This document shows positions 1-7,701 of a DNA stretch of 64,000 bases, in pieces. Source of the stretch: Pseudoalteromonas aliena SW19. GTDB lineage: Bacteria > Pseudomonadota > Gammaproteobacteria > Enterobacterales > Alteromonadaceae. The translations under genes were made by a program, and so were the position numbers. Where the stretch lies: NCBI RefSeq assembly GCF_014905615.1, contig NZ_AQGU01000023.1, positions 33,434-97,433 on the forward strand, in the 5' to 3' direction. The stretch's first letter is position 1, and each line of letters begins with the position of its first letter. Below the pieces are notes generated by a model that made no database searches, was not told the origin of the DNA, and saw only the letters and a list, made by a program, of their open reading frames with translations.

Positions 1-1743
1 TTTGCTGGCACTGATCAACAGGTGATTTTAGATGTAAACAAATTGGCTAAAGATCACGACTATTATGCTGTGAGTGGGCTAGATGTAAGTCCTAATGGCA
101 ATTTAATGGCGTATGGAGAAGACACTGTTAGTCGCCGTGTTTATAGTGTAAAAATAAAAGATTTAACAACCGGTAAATTACTTGAAGACACACTTGAGGG
201 CACCAATGGTGGCGTTGTGTGGGCAAACGATAATAAAACGATTTACTATATTAAAAAAGACTTACAAACTTTGCTAGGCTACCAAGTCTATCGTCATACG
301 TTAGGCACACCGCAAGCGGATGACGAGCTAATCTACGAAGAGACAGATACCAGTTACTACATGGGTATTAGCAAAAGTAAAGATGGCTCAGAGATTTATA
401 TTTGGCACAGCAGTACTGACGCATCTGGTGTATCGGTATTGAGTGCGAATGATACAAAAGCAATGCCTAAGCATTTAATTGAGCGCGAAGCGGGCCTTGA
501 ATATGAAATATCGAAATTAGGAAACGCTTATTATATTGTCACTAATTTAAATGCCGTTAACTTTCAGTTGATGAAAGTCGATATTAATAAAGCAGGCGAC
601 AAAGCTAACTGGCAAAGTGTGATCCCAGCGCGCGATGATATCAAACTCGAAGGCATTGATTTATTTAATGACTACTTAGTTTACCAAGAGCGTGAAATGG
701 GTCAGTCAAAATTGATTGCGCGTAATTTAAAAACAGGCAAAGAGCTCCCATTAAGCTTTAATGACAGTGCTTATACTATTGGCGCTTATGGTAATAACGA
801 TTTAGATAGCGATACGTTACGTGTTTACTACACAAGCATGACGACGCCGGCTTCATCGTACGATGTGAACTTAGCTACAGGCGATAAAACATTACTTAAA
901 CAACAAGCTGTATTGGGTGACTTTAATGCTGATAACTATGCCTCAGAGCGTATTTTTGTAACAGCACGCGATGGCATTAAAGTACCAGTAAGTTTAGTTT
1001 ATCGTAAAGACGCGTTTAAAAAAGATGGCACAAATCCACTGTTGCAATATGGTTATGGTTCATATGGCGCAACAATGGATCCAACGTTTTCTAGTTCACG
1101 CTTGAGCTTATTAGACCGTGGCTTTTTATTTGCTATTGCTCATGTTCGCGGCTCACAAATGTTAGGCCGTCCTTGGTATGAAGATGGTAAGTTACTAACT
1201 AAAAAGAATACGTTTAACGACTTTGTTGACATAACTAAAGCATTAGTTTCTCAAAAGTATGGCGCAAAAGATGAAATATTTGCGTTAGGTGGTAGTGCTG
1301 GTGGCTTATTAATGGGCGCAGTAGCAAACCAAGCACCTGAGCTTTATAAGGGCATGGTTGCGGCTGTGCCGTTTGTAGATGTAGTAACAACTATGCTTGA
1401 TGCGAGCATTCCGCTTACTACCAATGAATATGGTGAATGGGGTAATCCGAACGAAAAAGCATATTATGATTACATGCTGTCTTACTCGCCATATGACCAA
1501 GTATCGAAACAAGCGTATCCTAATATGCTGGTAACGACAGGCTTGCACGATTCACAAGTGCAATACTTTGAGCCTGCAAAATGGGTTGCTAAGCTGCGTG
1601 ACTATAAAACGGATGATAATAAGTTACTGTTTAAAATAGATATGGAAGCAGGGCACGGTGGTGCATCGGGTCGCTTCAAACGCTTAGAAGATACCGCGCT
1701 AAATTATGCATTTATGCTTGATTTAGCGGGTATTAAAAAGTAG
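1..1743 (+). CDS. ptrB: Oligopeptidase B, 5'-truncated by the window edge
   Basis: Serine peptidase of family S9A that cleaves short peptides after Arg or Lys. The reading frame is open from base 1 and codes for 580 residues. The family is usually about 690-720 residues, so the N-terminus lies upstream of the window. The visible part holds the end of the beta-propeller and the whole alpha/beta-hydrolase domain. The catalytic serine is in GGSAGG (Ser432 of the visible protein), the Asp in GLHDSQVQ (Asp517) and the His in AGHGG (His552). The block from LLQYGYGSYGA to EPAKWVAKLR closely resembles E. coli PtrB, which separates it from plain prolyl oligopeptidase. A terminator follows the stop codon. 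Whether it carries a signal peptide cannot be seen. Confidence 0.93.
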   Translation, partial: FAGTDQQVILDVNKLAKDHDYYAVSGLDVSPNGNLMAYGEDTVSRRVYSVKIKDLTTGKLLEDTLEGTNGGVVWANDNKTIYYIKKDLQTLLGYQVYRHTLGTPQADDELIYEETDTSYYMGISKSKDGSEIYIWHSSTDASGVSVLSANDTKAMPKHLIEREAGLEYEISKLGNAYYIVTNLNAVNFQLMKVDINKAGDKANWQSVIPARDDIKLEGIDLFNDYLVYQEREMGQSKLIARNLKTGKELPLSFNDSAYTIGAYGNNDLDSDTLRVYYTSMTTPASSYDVNLATGDKTLLKQQAVLGDFNADNYASERIFVTARDGIKVPVSLVYRKDAFKKDGTNPLLQYGYGSYGATMDPTFSSSRLSLLDRGFLFAIAHVRGSQMLGRPWYEDGKLLTKKNTFNDFVDITKALVSQKYGAKDEIFALGGSAGGLLMGAVANQAPELYKGMVAAVPFVDVVTTMLDASIPLTTNEYGEWGNPNEKAYYDYMLSYSPYDQVSKQAYPNMLVTTGLHDSQVQYFEPAKWVAKLRDYKTDDNKLLFKIDMEAGHGGASGRFKRLEDTALNYAFMLDLAGIKK

Positions 1744-1777
1744 TTAATCTTTATATTTAAATAGATTTAACTTAATA

Positions 1778-1807
1778 AGGTGCTTTTTAAGGAAGCACCT
1801 TTTTTTG
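1778..1807 (+). terminator. Rho-independent terminator of ptrB
   Basis: An 8-bp stem AGGTGCTT/AAGCACCT (1778-1785 and 1793-1800) with a 7-nt loop is followed by seven T on the + strand. It overlaps the last codons of the convergent histidine kinase gene. Confidence 0.85.
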
Positions 1808-3274
1808 TGGCAGGTTAAAGCTAAACATAGTGCCTTTACCTATTTCACTTTGTACGTTAATTTCGCTATCCATTAATTTTAATAATCCTCTACAAATAGC
1901 CAATCCTAAACCACCTTGCTGACGCCCCTCTTTATTTGAGTTACTTGCCTGATAGTGCGGGTCAAAAATAGCATTCAGCTCATCTTCTTTTATGCCTACG
2001 CCTGTGTCTGATACATGCACAAATAGCTGATTATCGTCACTGCGTTTTACATGTACTGCAATGCTGCCGCCACGAGGTGTATGCCTAATAGCGTTATCGA
2101 TTAAATTACTTAATACACGCTCTAGTTTTGCTATGTCTGCTATAACCGGGAAATCACAAATTGCGGGCTCTACCGATAAACTAATACCTTTTTTATCAAC
2201 GGCTAAACTAAATTTTGCAATACAATCATAAATGAGTTCGCCTAAATTAAAGGTTTCTTTGTTGATATTTATTTCACCATTTTCTAAGTGAGAAAGTTCA
2301 AATATTTGCTCTATTAATAGCTTTAATTGTCCACAATTATTAAGCGAGACGTGTAAGTACTCTTGTTGCTCCTTTTGGCTTAATTGGTCGCCTGATTGGT
2401 TTAATACTTCTAAAAATCCTTGCAGTGATGCAAGTGGTGTACGTAAGTCGTGTGATAAATGAGTTAATAGCTCTTTGCGTTGTTTATCGCCCTGTTCTAG
2501 TGCTTTAAACTGCTCATTAATACGGGTAAGCATGGCTTGGATACTGCGACCTAAGCTGTGTACTTCATTACTTTTCTGCGTTGAGAAGTGACTGAGCTTT
2601 GTATCGGTAAGGCTGTAGTTAGCTGCTTCAATATTACTCACATCACGGGCTAAGCGCTGAATTGGATTGGTAAAAAAGCGCAATAAGATTAGCATAGCAA
2701 TGAGTAAAAATATTAATGCAGATCCAAGCCATAATGCGGCGAGCCATAGTTTGTCATTGTTTTTTATAGTGCTTAAGGAGGTATCGTAAGCTTCGCCACC
2801 AATAATTACATATAAGTAACCTTGTAATTTATCGTTATTAAAAACAGGCGCGGCGGAAAATATTTTTTGTTGTTCTTTATTACGTGGATTATCACCATAT
2901 ATTGGCGCTGCTTTAGGGTCTTGGATTAATTTTTTTAGTGGAGCCAAATTTATATGAGTACGCTTAACTTTGCCAGGCTTTGCCGAGTAAGTAAGAATCT
3001 TTCCGGTCTCGTCTACAAAATAAAATTCAAACGCAGGGCCTAATAACATTAAAGTATGAAAGAGGTTTTCTAGCGCCTTATAATCGTACACGCCTTCTTT
3101 TATTAGTGGATTATCTTGCACTAAATGTTCAGCTAACGCTAAATGCAGGTTTTGTTCAGCGTGATGTTTAGAGGTAAGTTCTAACTGTTTGCTCCAGCTG
3201 TAAACGAGTGCGCAAATAAAGCAAAAAATCACCACTAACGAGACCGCTAATTTTTGATACAAAGATAGTTTCAT
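1787..3274 (-). CDS. Membrane sensor histidine kinase of a two-component system
   Basis: Inner-membrane sensor kinase of 495 residues. There is an N-terminal membrane helix (about 8-27), a periplasmic sensor region (about 28-175), a second helix (about 176-200) and a HAMP linker. The HisKA domain has the phospho-acceptor His275 in the H-box LSHDLRTP, and the HATPase domain has NLIDNAIRHTP, DTGVGI and GGLGLAICRG. It starts 10 bp after the stop of the OmpR-type regulator gene, so the two are almost certainly one transcript and partners. Just upstream on the same strand are two spondin-domain genes, which makes them the natural guess for the regulated targets. The periplasmic domain shows no family I can name, so the signal is unknown. 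Confidence 0.9.
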   Translation of the reverse strand: MKLSLYQKLAVSLVVIFCFICALVYSWSKQLELTSKHHAEQNLHLALAEHLVQDNPLIKEGVYDYKALENLFHTLMLLGPAFEFYFVDETGKILTYSAKPGKVKRTHINLAPLKKLIQDPKAAPIYGDNPRNKEQQKIFSAAPVFNNDKLQGYLYVIIGGEAYDTSLSTIKNNDKLWLAALWLGSALIFLLIAMLILLRFFTNPIQRLARDVSNIEAANYSLTDTKLSHFSTQKSNEVHSLGRSIQAMLTRINEQFKALEQGDKQRKELLTHLSHDLRTPLASLQGFLEVLNQSGDQLSQKEQQEYLHVSLNNCGQLKLLIEQIFELSHLENGEININKETFNLGELIYDCIAKFSLAVDKKGISLSVEPAICDFPVIADIAKLERVLSNLIDNAIRHTPRGGSIAVHVKRSDDNQLFVHVSDTGVGIKEDELNAIFDPHYQASNSNKEGRQQGGLGLAICRGLLKLMDSEINVQSEIGKGTMFSFNLPQKKVLP

Positions 3275-3284
3275 AATAAAGATC

Positions 3285-4010
3285 TTAATTAAGTTGGCTT
3301 GGGTTTAGCTTGTAACCAACACCCCAAACAGTTTCTATAATCGGCGCTTGTTGATGCGCTTCTAATTTGGCGCGTAAGCGGTTTATGTGGGAATTTACAG
3401 TGTGCTCGTAACCACTGTGCTGATAACCCCATACTTTATCGAGTAATTGCTGACGACTAAAAACATGATTTGGGTGGTGCGCAAAATAAACCAGTAAATC
3501 AAATTCCGTGGCGGTGAGATTAAGTGCTTGTTCGGCTAAATACACTTGGTGTGAGCTAAATTCAATATGCAGAGAACCTACAGTTAGTGTTTGCTCACTA
3601 TCGACAGGGAAGTTATCATTATTTTGACTAGCGAGTAGTTGCGCTCTGTGGCGTAGCTGAGTTTTAACTCTGGCTTGTAATTCACGGGCAAAAAAGGGTT
3701 TGCAAATATAGTCGTCGGCGCCCATTTCAAGGCCAATAACTCTATCCATATCACTGCTAAGCGCGGTAAGTAAAATTACGGAGGTAGTTGGGTAATGTTC
3801 TTTTATTTTTCGGCACAAGCTTAAGCCATCCATTTGCGGTAAGTTTATGTCGAGTAAAATAAGTCCGTAGGGATGCTTGGCTATTTTTTTTAAAGCAAGC
3901 TCTGCACTAACAACATGATCAACATGTAGGTTCAATGACGTTAGCTGGGTGGTAATTAGTTTTCCTATTTCTCTATCGTCTTCCACAATAAGTAGTTTTT
4001 CATGGCGCAT
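3285..4010 (-). CDS. OmpR/PhoB-family response regulator
   Basis: DNA-binding response regulator, 241 residues. The receiver domain has the acidic pair at residues 11-12 (VEDD), the phospho-acceptor Asp54 (LLDINLP) and Lys104 (CKPF). The C-terminal half is a winged-helix output domain ending in a typical ETVWGVGYKL wing. I place the start at 4010 (MRHEKLLIVEDD) because AGGA lies 6-7 bases upstream. A start at 4037 would add nine residues with no counterpart in the family. It is followed 10 bp later by its kinase gene. An OmpR-type regulator usually binds direct repeats about 11 bp apart, and an array of that kind lies upstream of the neighbouring spondin genes. Confidence 0.92.
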   Translation of the reverse strand: MRHEKLLIVEDDREIGKLITTQLTSLNLHVDHVVSAELALKKIAKHPYGLILLDINLPQMDGLSLCRKIKEHYPTTSVILLTALSSDMDRVIGLEMGADDYICKPFFARELQARVKTQLRHRAQLLASQNNDNFPVDSEQTLTVGSLHIEFSSHQVYLAEQALNLTATEFDLLVYFAHHPNHVFSRQQLLDKVWGYQHSGYEHTVNSHINRLRAKLEAHQQAPIIETVWGVGYKLNPSQLN

Positions 4011-4023
4011 AGTTAATCCTCGT

Positions 4024-4049
4024 AAAAAGGGGGGCATCCATGCTCCCTT
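4024..4049 (-). terminator. Terminator between the spondin genes and the regulator gene
   Basis: Read on the minus strand, a GC-rich hairpin (arms 4040-4049 and 4028-4037, two-base loop, one or two G-T pairs) is followed by a short T-run (4024-4028 as A on the + strand). It would separate spondin transcription from the regulator-kinase pair while allowing some read-through. Confidence 0.6.
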
Positions 4050-4072
4050 ACTTCCCCATTACAAGCTGGTAA

Positions 4073-4095
4073 ATTAACGCTTAAATGCCGTTAAT
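4073..4095. promoter_or_regulatory. Inverted repeat upstream of the response regulator
   Basis: Perfect 7-bp arms ATTAACG (4073-4079) and CGTTAAT (4089-4095) with a 9-bp spacer lie 63-85 bp upstream of the regulator start, just past the stop of the spondin lipoprotein gene. It may be an operator for the regulator-kinase pair. No binding protein can be assigned. Confidence 0.35.
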
Positions 4096-4100
4096 ATGGA

Positions 4101-4826
4101 TTACTGAGTTCGGGTAATGACAACTTTTGCCAATGGATTATCAAACTTGTGTTCAGGGCTTAGTACTGAACTTGATAGACCGTCTTCATTGGTAACTACA
4201 CCAGGGTGCCTTGCTACAAAATCAACATCATTGCGCGCTTCGTTAAAGCCTTCGCCATTATCTACAGGACCCGGTAATGTACCAGCTGCTTCTGTATTTG
4301 CTTCTGTACCTGCATCATAAGCAACCGTGGTGCGCATAATTGAATCACCAACAGCTAATGCAGATACATCTATAGCACTAAGACCGGTAAACCCATCATT
4401 TGTATTCACCATCATTGTGGCAAGCGATAATTTGAGTACTTCTACTGTGTCGGTAGTGATTGTGACTGTCGTGTTTGCGCCAGGCCCAACAGGGCCTTCG
4501 CTTGATGCATTGGCAATACCTTTTTCAAATGCTAGAAGTTGGCTGTTATCACCACCTTCAGCCATTGTTTCTAGTGCAACTGATGCAGGACTACCAATTT
4601 GCCATAGTGTACCGTCATGATGTGCAACTACAGCAATGGGCGAGAAAGGCTGACCAGCAGTTAAGTTACTTACGGTAACACTAAATGTATAGCTAACAGG
4701 AGTCGGAGTTGGCGTTGGTGTAACGACTTGTTCAGGCGTATTGTTATCGTTATCACCACACGCTGAAAGAGTCGATACAAACGCGAGTACTACGGCGCTT
4801 TTTTTGATATTTCGAAAAGATGACAT
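4101..4826 (-). CDS. Spondin-domain lipoprotein
   Basis: Probable lipoprotein of 241 residues. A lipobox LSAC places the lipidated cysteine at Cys23. A Pro/Thr linker (about 31-44) leads to a domain resembling bacterial spondin-N proteins. It is a paralogue of the next gene upstream. They share NLTxGxxFxP, a TMAEGG block, a TNDGFxGL block, YDAGTExN, a late HPG and a C-terminal NPxAKxxxT. Its start is 10 bp after the neighbour's stop, so the two are an operon. The function is not established. Spondin-N folds are calcium- and matrix-associated in animals, which suggests surface adhesion or a matrix role, but this is inference. The adjacent two-component system probably controls it. Confidence 0.8.
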   Translation of the reverse strand: MSSFRNIKKSAVVLAFVSTLSACGDNDNNTPEQVVTPTPTPTPVSYTFSVTVSNLTAGQPFSPIAVVAHHDGTLWQIGSPASVALETMAEGGDNSQLLAFEKGIANASSEGPVGPGANTTVTITTDTVEVLKLSLATMMVNTNDGFTGLSAIDVSALAVGDSIMRTTVAYDAGTEANTEAAGTLPGPVDNGEGFNEARNDVDFVARHPGVVTNEDGLSSSVLSPEHKFDNPLAKVVITRTQ

Positions 4827-4836
4827 AATAGCGCTC

Positions 4837-5538
4837 CTACTTAACCGTAACGGTTAGTTTTGCTACAGGGTTTAACCATCTATGCACGGTGTTACTTAAA
4901 TCACTCTTGCCAGCAGCTAGATCGTCATCTCCCAAATTACCAGGGTGAATATGAATGTTAATATTGCTATCAGTACTTGTTAAACCCGCGCCACCAGTGC
5001 CTGCATTGCCACCTGGTGCTGCCGGAATACCAGGCGTGCCAGGTGCGTCAGAGCCATCTACTACAAGTTCATTATTTTGTTCTGTGCCTGCGTCATATGC
5101 GTTTAAATAAACAGTATATGTGCCAGCTTCAGTTGGTATTTTCCAGCTATCTAGGCCAACGAAGCCATCATTAGTTGGCAGCATCATTGCAGCTAAAGAT
5201 AAATACTCATTACCATCAGCTGTAGTAAGTGTTGTCATTGCTGACGCGGTTGGGGCAAGTAGGCCTTCAGCTGGATTTGCTGCCATATCGCTTCCCGCAG
5301 CTGTTGCTTGTGCAACTAATTGAGCTATGTTTCCGCCTTCTGCCATAGTTTGCAATGCGGTAGAGGCCTCTGTTGCAACTTCAAAAAGCTTATCTTCACT
5401 ATCGTGAGCGGTTATAAGTACGGGTGTAAAGTGTATACCTTGGGTTAAGTTCGTGACTTTTAAGTCTAACTCTGCGGCCATAGTCGATTGGCTAGCTGCC
5501 GCTAAAAGAGTTGCAATTGTTAATGTTGAAGCTTTCAT
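4837..5538 (-). CDS. Secreted spondin-domain protein
   Basis: Exported protein of 233 residues. It has a signal peptide of about 21-22 residues ending near STMAA and then a spondin-N-like domain directly. It is the soluble paralogue of the downstream lipoprotein and shares the same conserved blocks (AL.TMAEGG, NDGF.GLDS, YDAGTEQNNE, NPVAKLTV). A Gly/Pro/Ala-rich insert (about 165-185) separates YDAGTE from the histidine-rich segment IHIHPGNLG, a possible metal-binding patch. It is the first gene of the pair, preceded by a phased TCAC array at 5585-5633. A secreted protein paired with a lipoprotein anchor could form a surface layer or sensor module; that is inference. Confidence 0.8.
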   Translation of the reverse strand: MKASTLTIATLLAAASQSTMAAELDLKVTNLTQGIHFTPVLITAHDSEDKLFEVATEASTALQTMAEGGNIAQLVAQATAAGSDMAANPAEGLLAPTASAMTTLTTADGNEYLSLAAMMLPTNDGFVGLDSWKIPTEAGTYTVYLNAYDAGTEQNNELVVDGSDAPGTPGIPAAPGGNAGTGGAGLTSTDSNINIHIHPGNLGDDDLAAGKSDLSNTVHRWLNPVAKLTVTVK

Positions 5539-5584
5539 TATTATTTCCTGTAAGTGATGATTCGAGCTAAGTATTGAATAACCG

Positions 5585-5633
5585 TCTCAAGAAACTCTCA
5601 CAAACTTATCACTTTTTTATCACAAGACTTCAC
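5585..5633. promoter_or_regulatory. 11-bp-phased TCAC repeat array (candidate response-regulator operator)
   Basis: Five short motifs recur with helical phasing: TCAA at 5587, then TCAC at 5598, 5609, 5620 and 5630 (steps of 11, 11, 11 and 10 bp). The middle two are identical heptamers TTATCAC exactly 11 bp apart. OmpR/PhoB-type regulators bind head-to-tail repeats with this period. The array lies 47-95 bp upstream of the spondin start (minus) and about 90 bp upstream of the DUF4870 gene (plus), so it could serve either. The adjacent regulator gene is the obvious candidate binder. Confidence 0.55.
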
Positions 5634-5723
5634 GCTGTGATTTTTAAAGGTAAATACGTTGGTTGATTAGTAGACATTTGTTTAGTTAAGAGGCAACATA
5701 CATAAAATAAAAAGGAGCGTGTT

Positions 5724-6089
5724 GTGGAAGAAAATCAAGAGGTTAAACCAGTTAATAAAGATGACCGTACATGGGCTATGCTATGTCATTTAAGTGCATT
5801 AGCAGGGTTTATTGTGCCGTTTGGCTCAATAATTGGGCCATTAATTGTTTGGTTAATTAAAAAAGATGAAATGCCTATTGTTGACGTACATGGCAAAAAA
5901 GCACTTAACTTTCAGATAACTATGGCAATTGCCTACCTTGTTTGTTTTGTACTAATATTTGCGGTGATAGGTTTAATATTACTACCTTTAGTGGCAATTT
6001 TTGGGTTTGTAATGGTTGTAATGGCAAGTATTAAAGCCAACGAAGGTAAAGAGTTTAACTATCCGTTTAGTTTAAATTTGATAAAATAA
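5724..6089 (+). CDS. DUF4870-family membrane protein
   Basis: Small inner-membrane protein of 121 residues. A polar N-terminus (about 1-20) is followed by three hydrophobic segments (about 20-45, 66-87 and 85-105). The pattern WAMLCHLSALAGF, then GPLIVWLIKKDEMPIVD and the GKKALNFQIT block, is typical of DUF4870/Tic20-like proteins. The start is GTG at 5724 with AAGGAG six bases upstream. The biochemical function is unknown. It is divergent from the spondin genes and shares their 185-bp upstream region. A 162-bp MITE-like repeat separates its stop from a terminator. Confidence 0.85.
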   Translation: MEENQEVKPVNKDDRTWAMLCHLSALAGFIVPFGSIIGPLIVWLIKKDEMPIVDVHGKKALNFQITMAIAYLVCFVLIFAVIGLILLPLVAIFGFVMVVMASIKANEGKEFNYPFSLNLIK

Positions 6090-6106
6090 ACATACAGTTT
6101 ATTTTT

Positions 6107-6268
6107 ATACCAATTGCATTAAATTAGTGATCTATTATAGCGATAAGAAAATAGCTCAATAACAAGGCTAAAATTATGATACATAGTTGTTCTATATAAA
6201 TAATTTTTAACGTAGTTAGTGAGTTATTTAATACGCTAGAATGATCATGTTTTTAATAAAATTGGTAT
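6107..6268. mobile_element. MITE-like repeat, copy A
   Basis: A 162-bp element bounded by perfect 9-bp terminal inverted repeats ATACCAATT and AATTGGTAT. The interior is an imperfect long palindrome. For example 6149-6163 pairs with 6215-6229 (13 of 15), and the flanking GATC-rich parts also match, so a transcript would fold into one long hairpin. The reverse complement occurs at 58951-59112 with four mismatches in 162. It has no coding capacity. It sits between the DUF4870 stop and that gene's terminator, as if inserted there. No target-site duplication is obvious. Confidence 0.8.
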
Positions 6269-6272
6269 TATA

Positions 6273-6296
6273 AACCCAGCTATAGGCTGGGTTTTT
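6273..6296 (+). terminator. Terminator downstream of DUF4870
   Basis: 8-bp stem AACCCAGC/GCTGGGTT (6273-6280, 6286-6293) with a 5-nt loop and a T-run. It lies 22 bp ahead of yqaA and was probably next to the DUF4870 stop before the repeat arrived. Confidence 0.8.
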
Positions 6297-6317
6297 ACGT
6301 TTAGCCAGAAGGGCATT

Positions 6318-6752
6318 ATGTTGTATCTCACGTTATTTATTAGCGCATTTATATCTGCCACACTGCTGCCCAGCTCTTCTGAGGTGATCATGGTGGGGAT
6401 GGTTACTCAAGGTGAAGTTAATTTATGGCTTATGTGGTGCGTAGCAACATTTGGCAATGTACTCGGGAGTTGCGTTAATTATTGGTTGGGTACGCAGGTA
6501 CTGCGATTTAAAGATAAAAAGTGGTTTCCGGTGTCTGAAAGTGGCCTTGAAAGCGCACAAAAGCAATTTAATAAATACGGTGTCTATAGTTTATTATTTG
6601 CTTGGTTACCGATTGTAGGAGATCCGCTAACGGTGATCGGAGGCATATTTAAAGTACGATTTAGTCTTTTTTTATTATTAGTAACACTAGGCAAAGGCGC
6701 GCGCTATTTAGCGGTTATCGCCCTTGCCGTTGGATTCGAAAAACTCATTTAG
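6318..6752 (+). CDS. yqaA: YqaA family inner-membrane protein (SNARE-associated/DedA superfamily)
   Basis: Polytopic inner-membrane protein of 144 residues, the usual length for YqaA. Visible signatures are the early TLLPSSSEVIMVGMV helix, the FGNVLGSCVNYWLG segment, and the amphipathic KYGVYSLLFAWLPIVGDPLTVIGGIFKV region. The last is the DedA-type re-entrant motif containing the conserved F/W-x-P-x-x-G-D-P. DedA relatives are linked to lipid-carrier transport and envelope homeostasis. The precise substrate of YqaA is not known. It stands alone between a terminator and the convergent folX gene, whose stop is only 9 bp away. Confidence 0.85.
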   Translation: MLYLTLFISAFISATLLPSSSEVIMVGMVTQGEVNLWLMWCVATFGNVLGSCVNYWLGTQVLRFKDKKWFPVSESGLESAQKQFNKYGVYSLLFAWLPIVGDPLTVIGGIFKVRFSLFLLLVTLGKGARYLAVIALAVGFEKLI

Positions 6753-6761
6753 ATACAAAAG

Positions 6762-7118
6762 TTACTTCGCCCAATCAAGCGTAAGCGATACTGAATCAGC
6801 AAAACGCAATGCATGTGGTTTATCAACACGGGCTTTTGCGTAATGAACACTTGGGTGGGTATGGCAAACAGCAAGAATTTCGGCAACTAATTTTTCCAGC
6901 AATAAAAAGTGTCCTTGCTCTACTAAACTAATTACTTCTTTTGTGATCACTTTATAATTAAGTGCTTGCTCTACTTCGTCGTTTTTACAGGCATCATCTG
7001 CAGGGTAGTGGATCTCTAAGTTTATCACTACGTCTTGCTTTTTTTCACGTTCTTCTTGATTAAAGCCGATAAAAGTACGTAGGCGTAAATTAGTAACGTT
7101 AATAATTGCATTAGCCAT
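6762..7118 (-). CDS. folX: Dihydroneopterin triphosphate 2'-epimerase / aldolase family
   Basis: 118 residues of the FolB/FolX fold. The strings NLRLRTFIGFNQEE, INLEIHYPADDA, ALNYKVITK, LLEKL and KPHALRFADSVSLTLDW match FolX of E. coli closely and are less like FolB. FolX converts dihydroneopterin triphosphate to dihydromonapterin triphosphate in the cytoplasm. It is the last gene of folM-folE-folX, 3 bp after folE. The trio supplies tetrahydromonapterin, the likely cofactor of phenylalanine hydroxylase in such bacteria. The hydroxylase gene is not in the window. Confidence 0.88.
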   Translation of the reverse strand: MANAIINVTNLRLRTFIGFNQEEREKKQDVVINLEIHYPADDACKNDEVEQALNYKVITKEVISLVEQGHFLLLEKLVAEILAVCHTHPSVHYAKARVDKPHALRFADSVSLTLDWAK

Positions 7119-7121
7119 AGG

Positions 7122-7676
7122 TTAACCCTTTATAAGCTGCAAAAATTCGTTACGCGTTTTAGGATCACTTCTAAAGTTACCTAGCATTACTGACGTTCGC
7201 ATACTTGAATTTTGTTTTTCTACACCACGCATCATCATACACATGTGCTTTGCTTCAACAATAACACCGACACCTTTAGCGCCAGTAACTTCTTCAACTG
7301 CTTTAGCGATTTGATGCGTTAGTTGTTCTTGAATTTGAAAACGGCGTGAAAACATATCAACAATACGGGCAAATTTAGATAAACCTAACACTTTACCGTT
7401 TGGGATGTAAGCAATATGGCAGCGGCCAATAAAAGGCAGCAAATGATGCTCACACATAGAGTACAGCTCTATATCTTGCACTAAAACCATATCGTCAGCA
7501 TCAGACGTAAACACCGCTTTATTGGTTATCTCATCAAGCGTTTGGCGATATCCTTGGGTTAAATACTCCATTGCTTTTGCTGCGCGCTTTGGCGTATCAA
7601 GTAAACCTTCGCGGTTAGCGTTTTCGCCTACTGCGGTGATTATTTTTTGGTAACTTTCTTTTAATTCATTATGCAT
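7122..7676 (-). CDS. folE: GTP cyclohydrolase I
   Basis: 184 residues, shorter than E. coli FolE (222) because the N-terminal helix is reduced. All active-site blocks are present: [12 protein letters not shown] (zinc Cys and His), [23 protein letters not shown] and [20 protein letters not shown] (second zinc Cys). It opens the imidazole ring of GTP to make dihydroneopterin triphosphate. Placed between folM and folX, it probably serves monapterin synthesis. A second, housekeeping folE elsewhere is possible but not visible here. The start at 7676 follows folM by 25 bp. Confidence 0.95.
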   Translation of the reverse strand: MHNELKESYQKIITAVGENANREGLLDTPKRAAKAMEYLTQGYRQTLDEITNKAVFTSDADDMVLVQDIELYSMCEHHLLPFIGRCHIAYIPNGKVLGLSKFARIVDMFSRRFQIQEQLTHQIAKAVEEVTGAKGVGVIVEAKHMCMMMRGVEKQNSSMRTSVMLGNFRSDPKTRNEFLQLIKG

Positions 7677-7701
7677 AAATATCTCATTTTATTTAGCTTA
7701 T

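Noticed and set aside
1309..1548. Open frame on the minus strand inside ptrB
   Set aside because: It lies opposite the catalytic region of a clear gene and has no recognisable domain or ribosome-binding site.
4117..5323. Several plus-strand frames opposite the spondin genes
   Set aside because: They mirror the biased codons of the real genes and show low-complexity translations.
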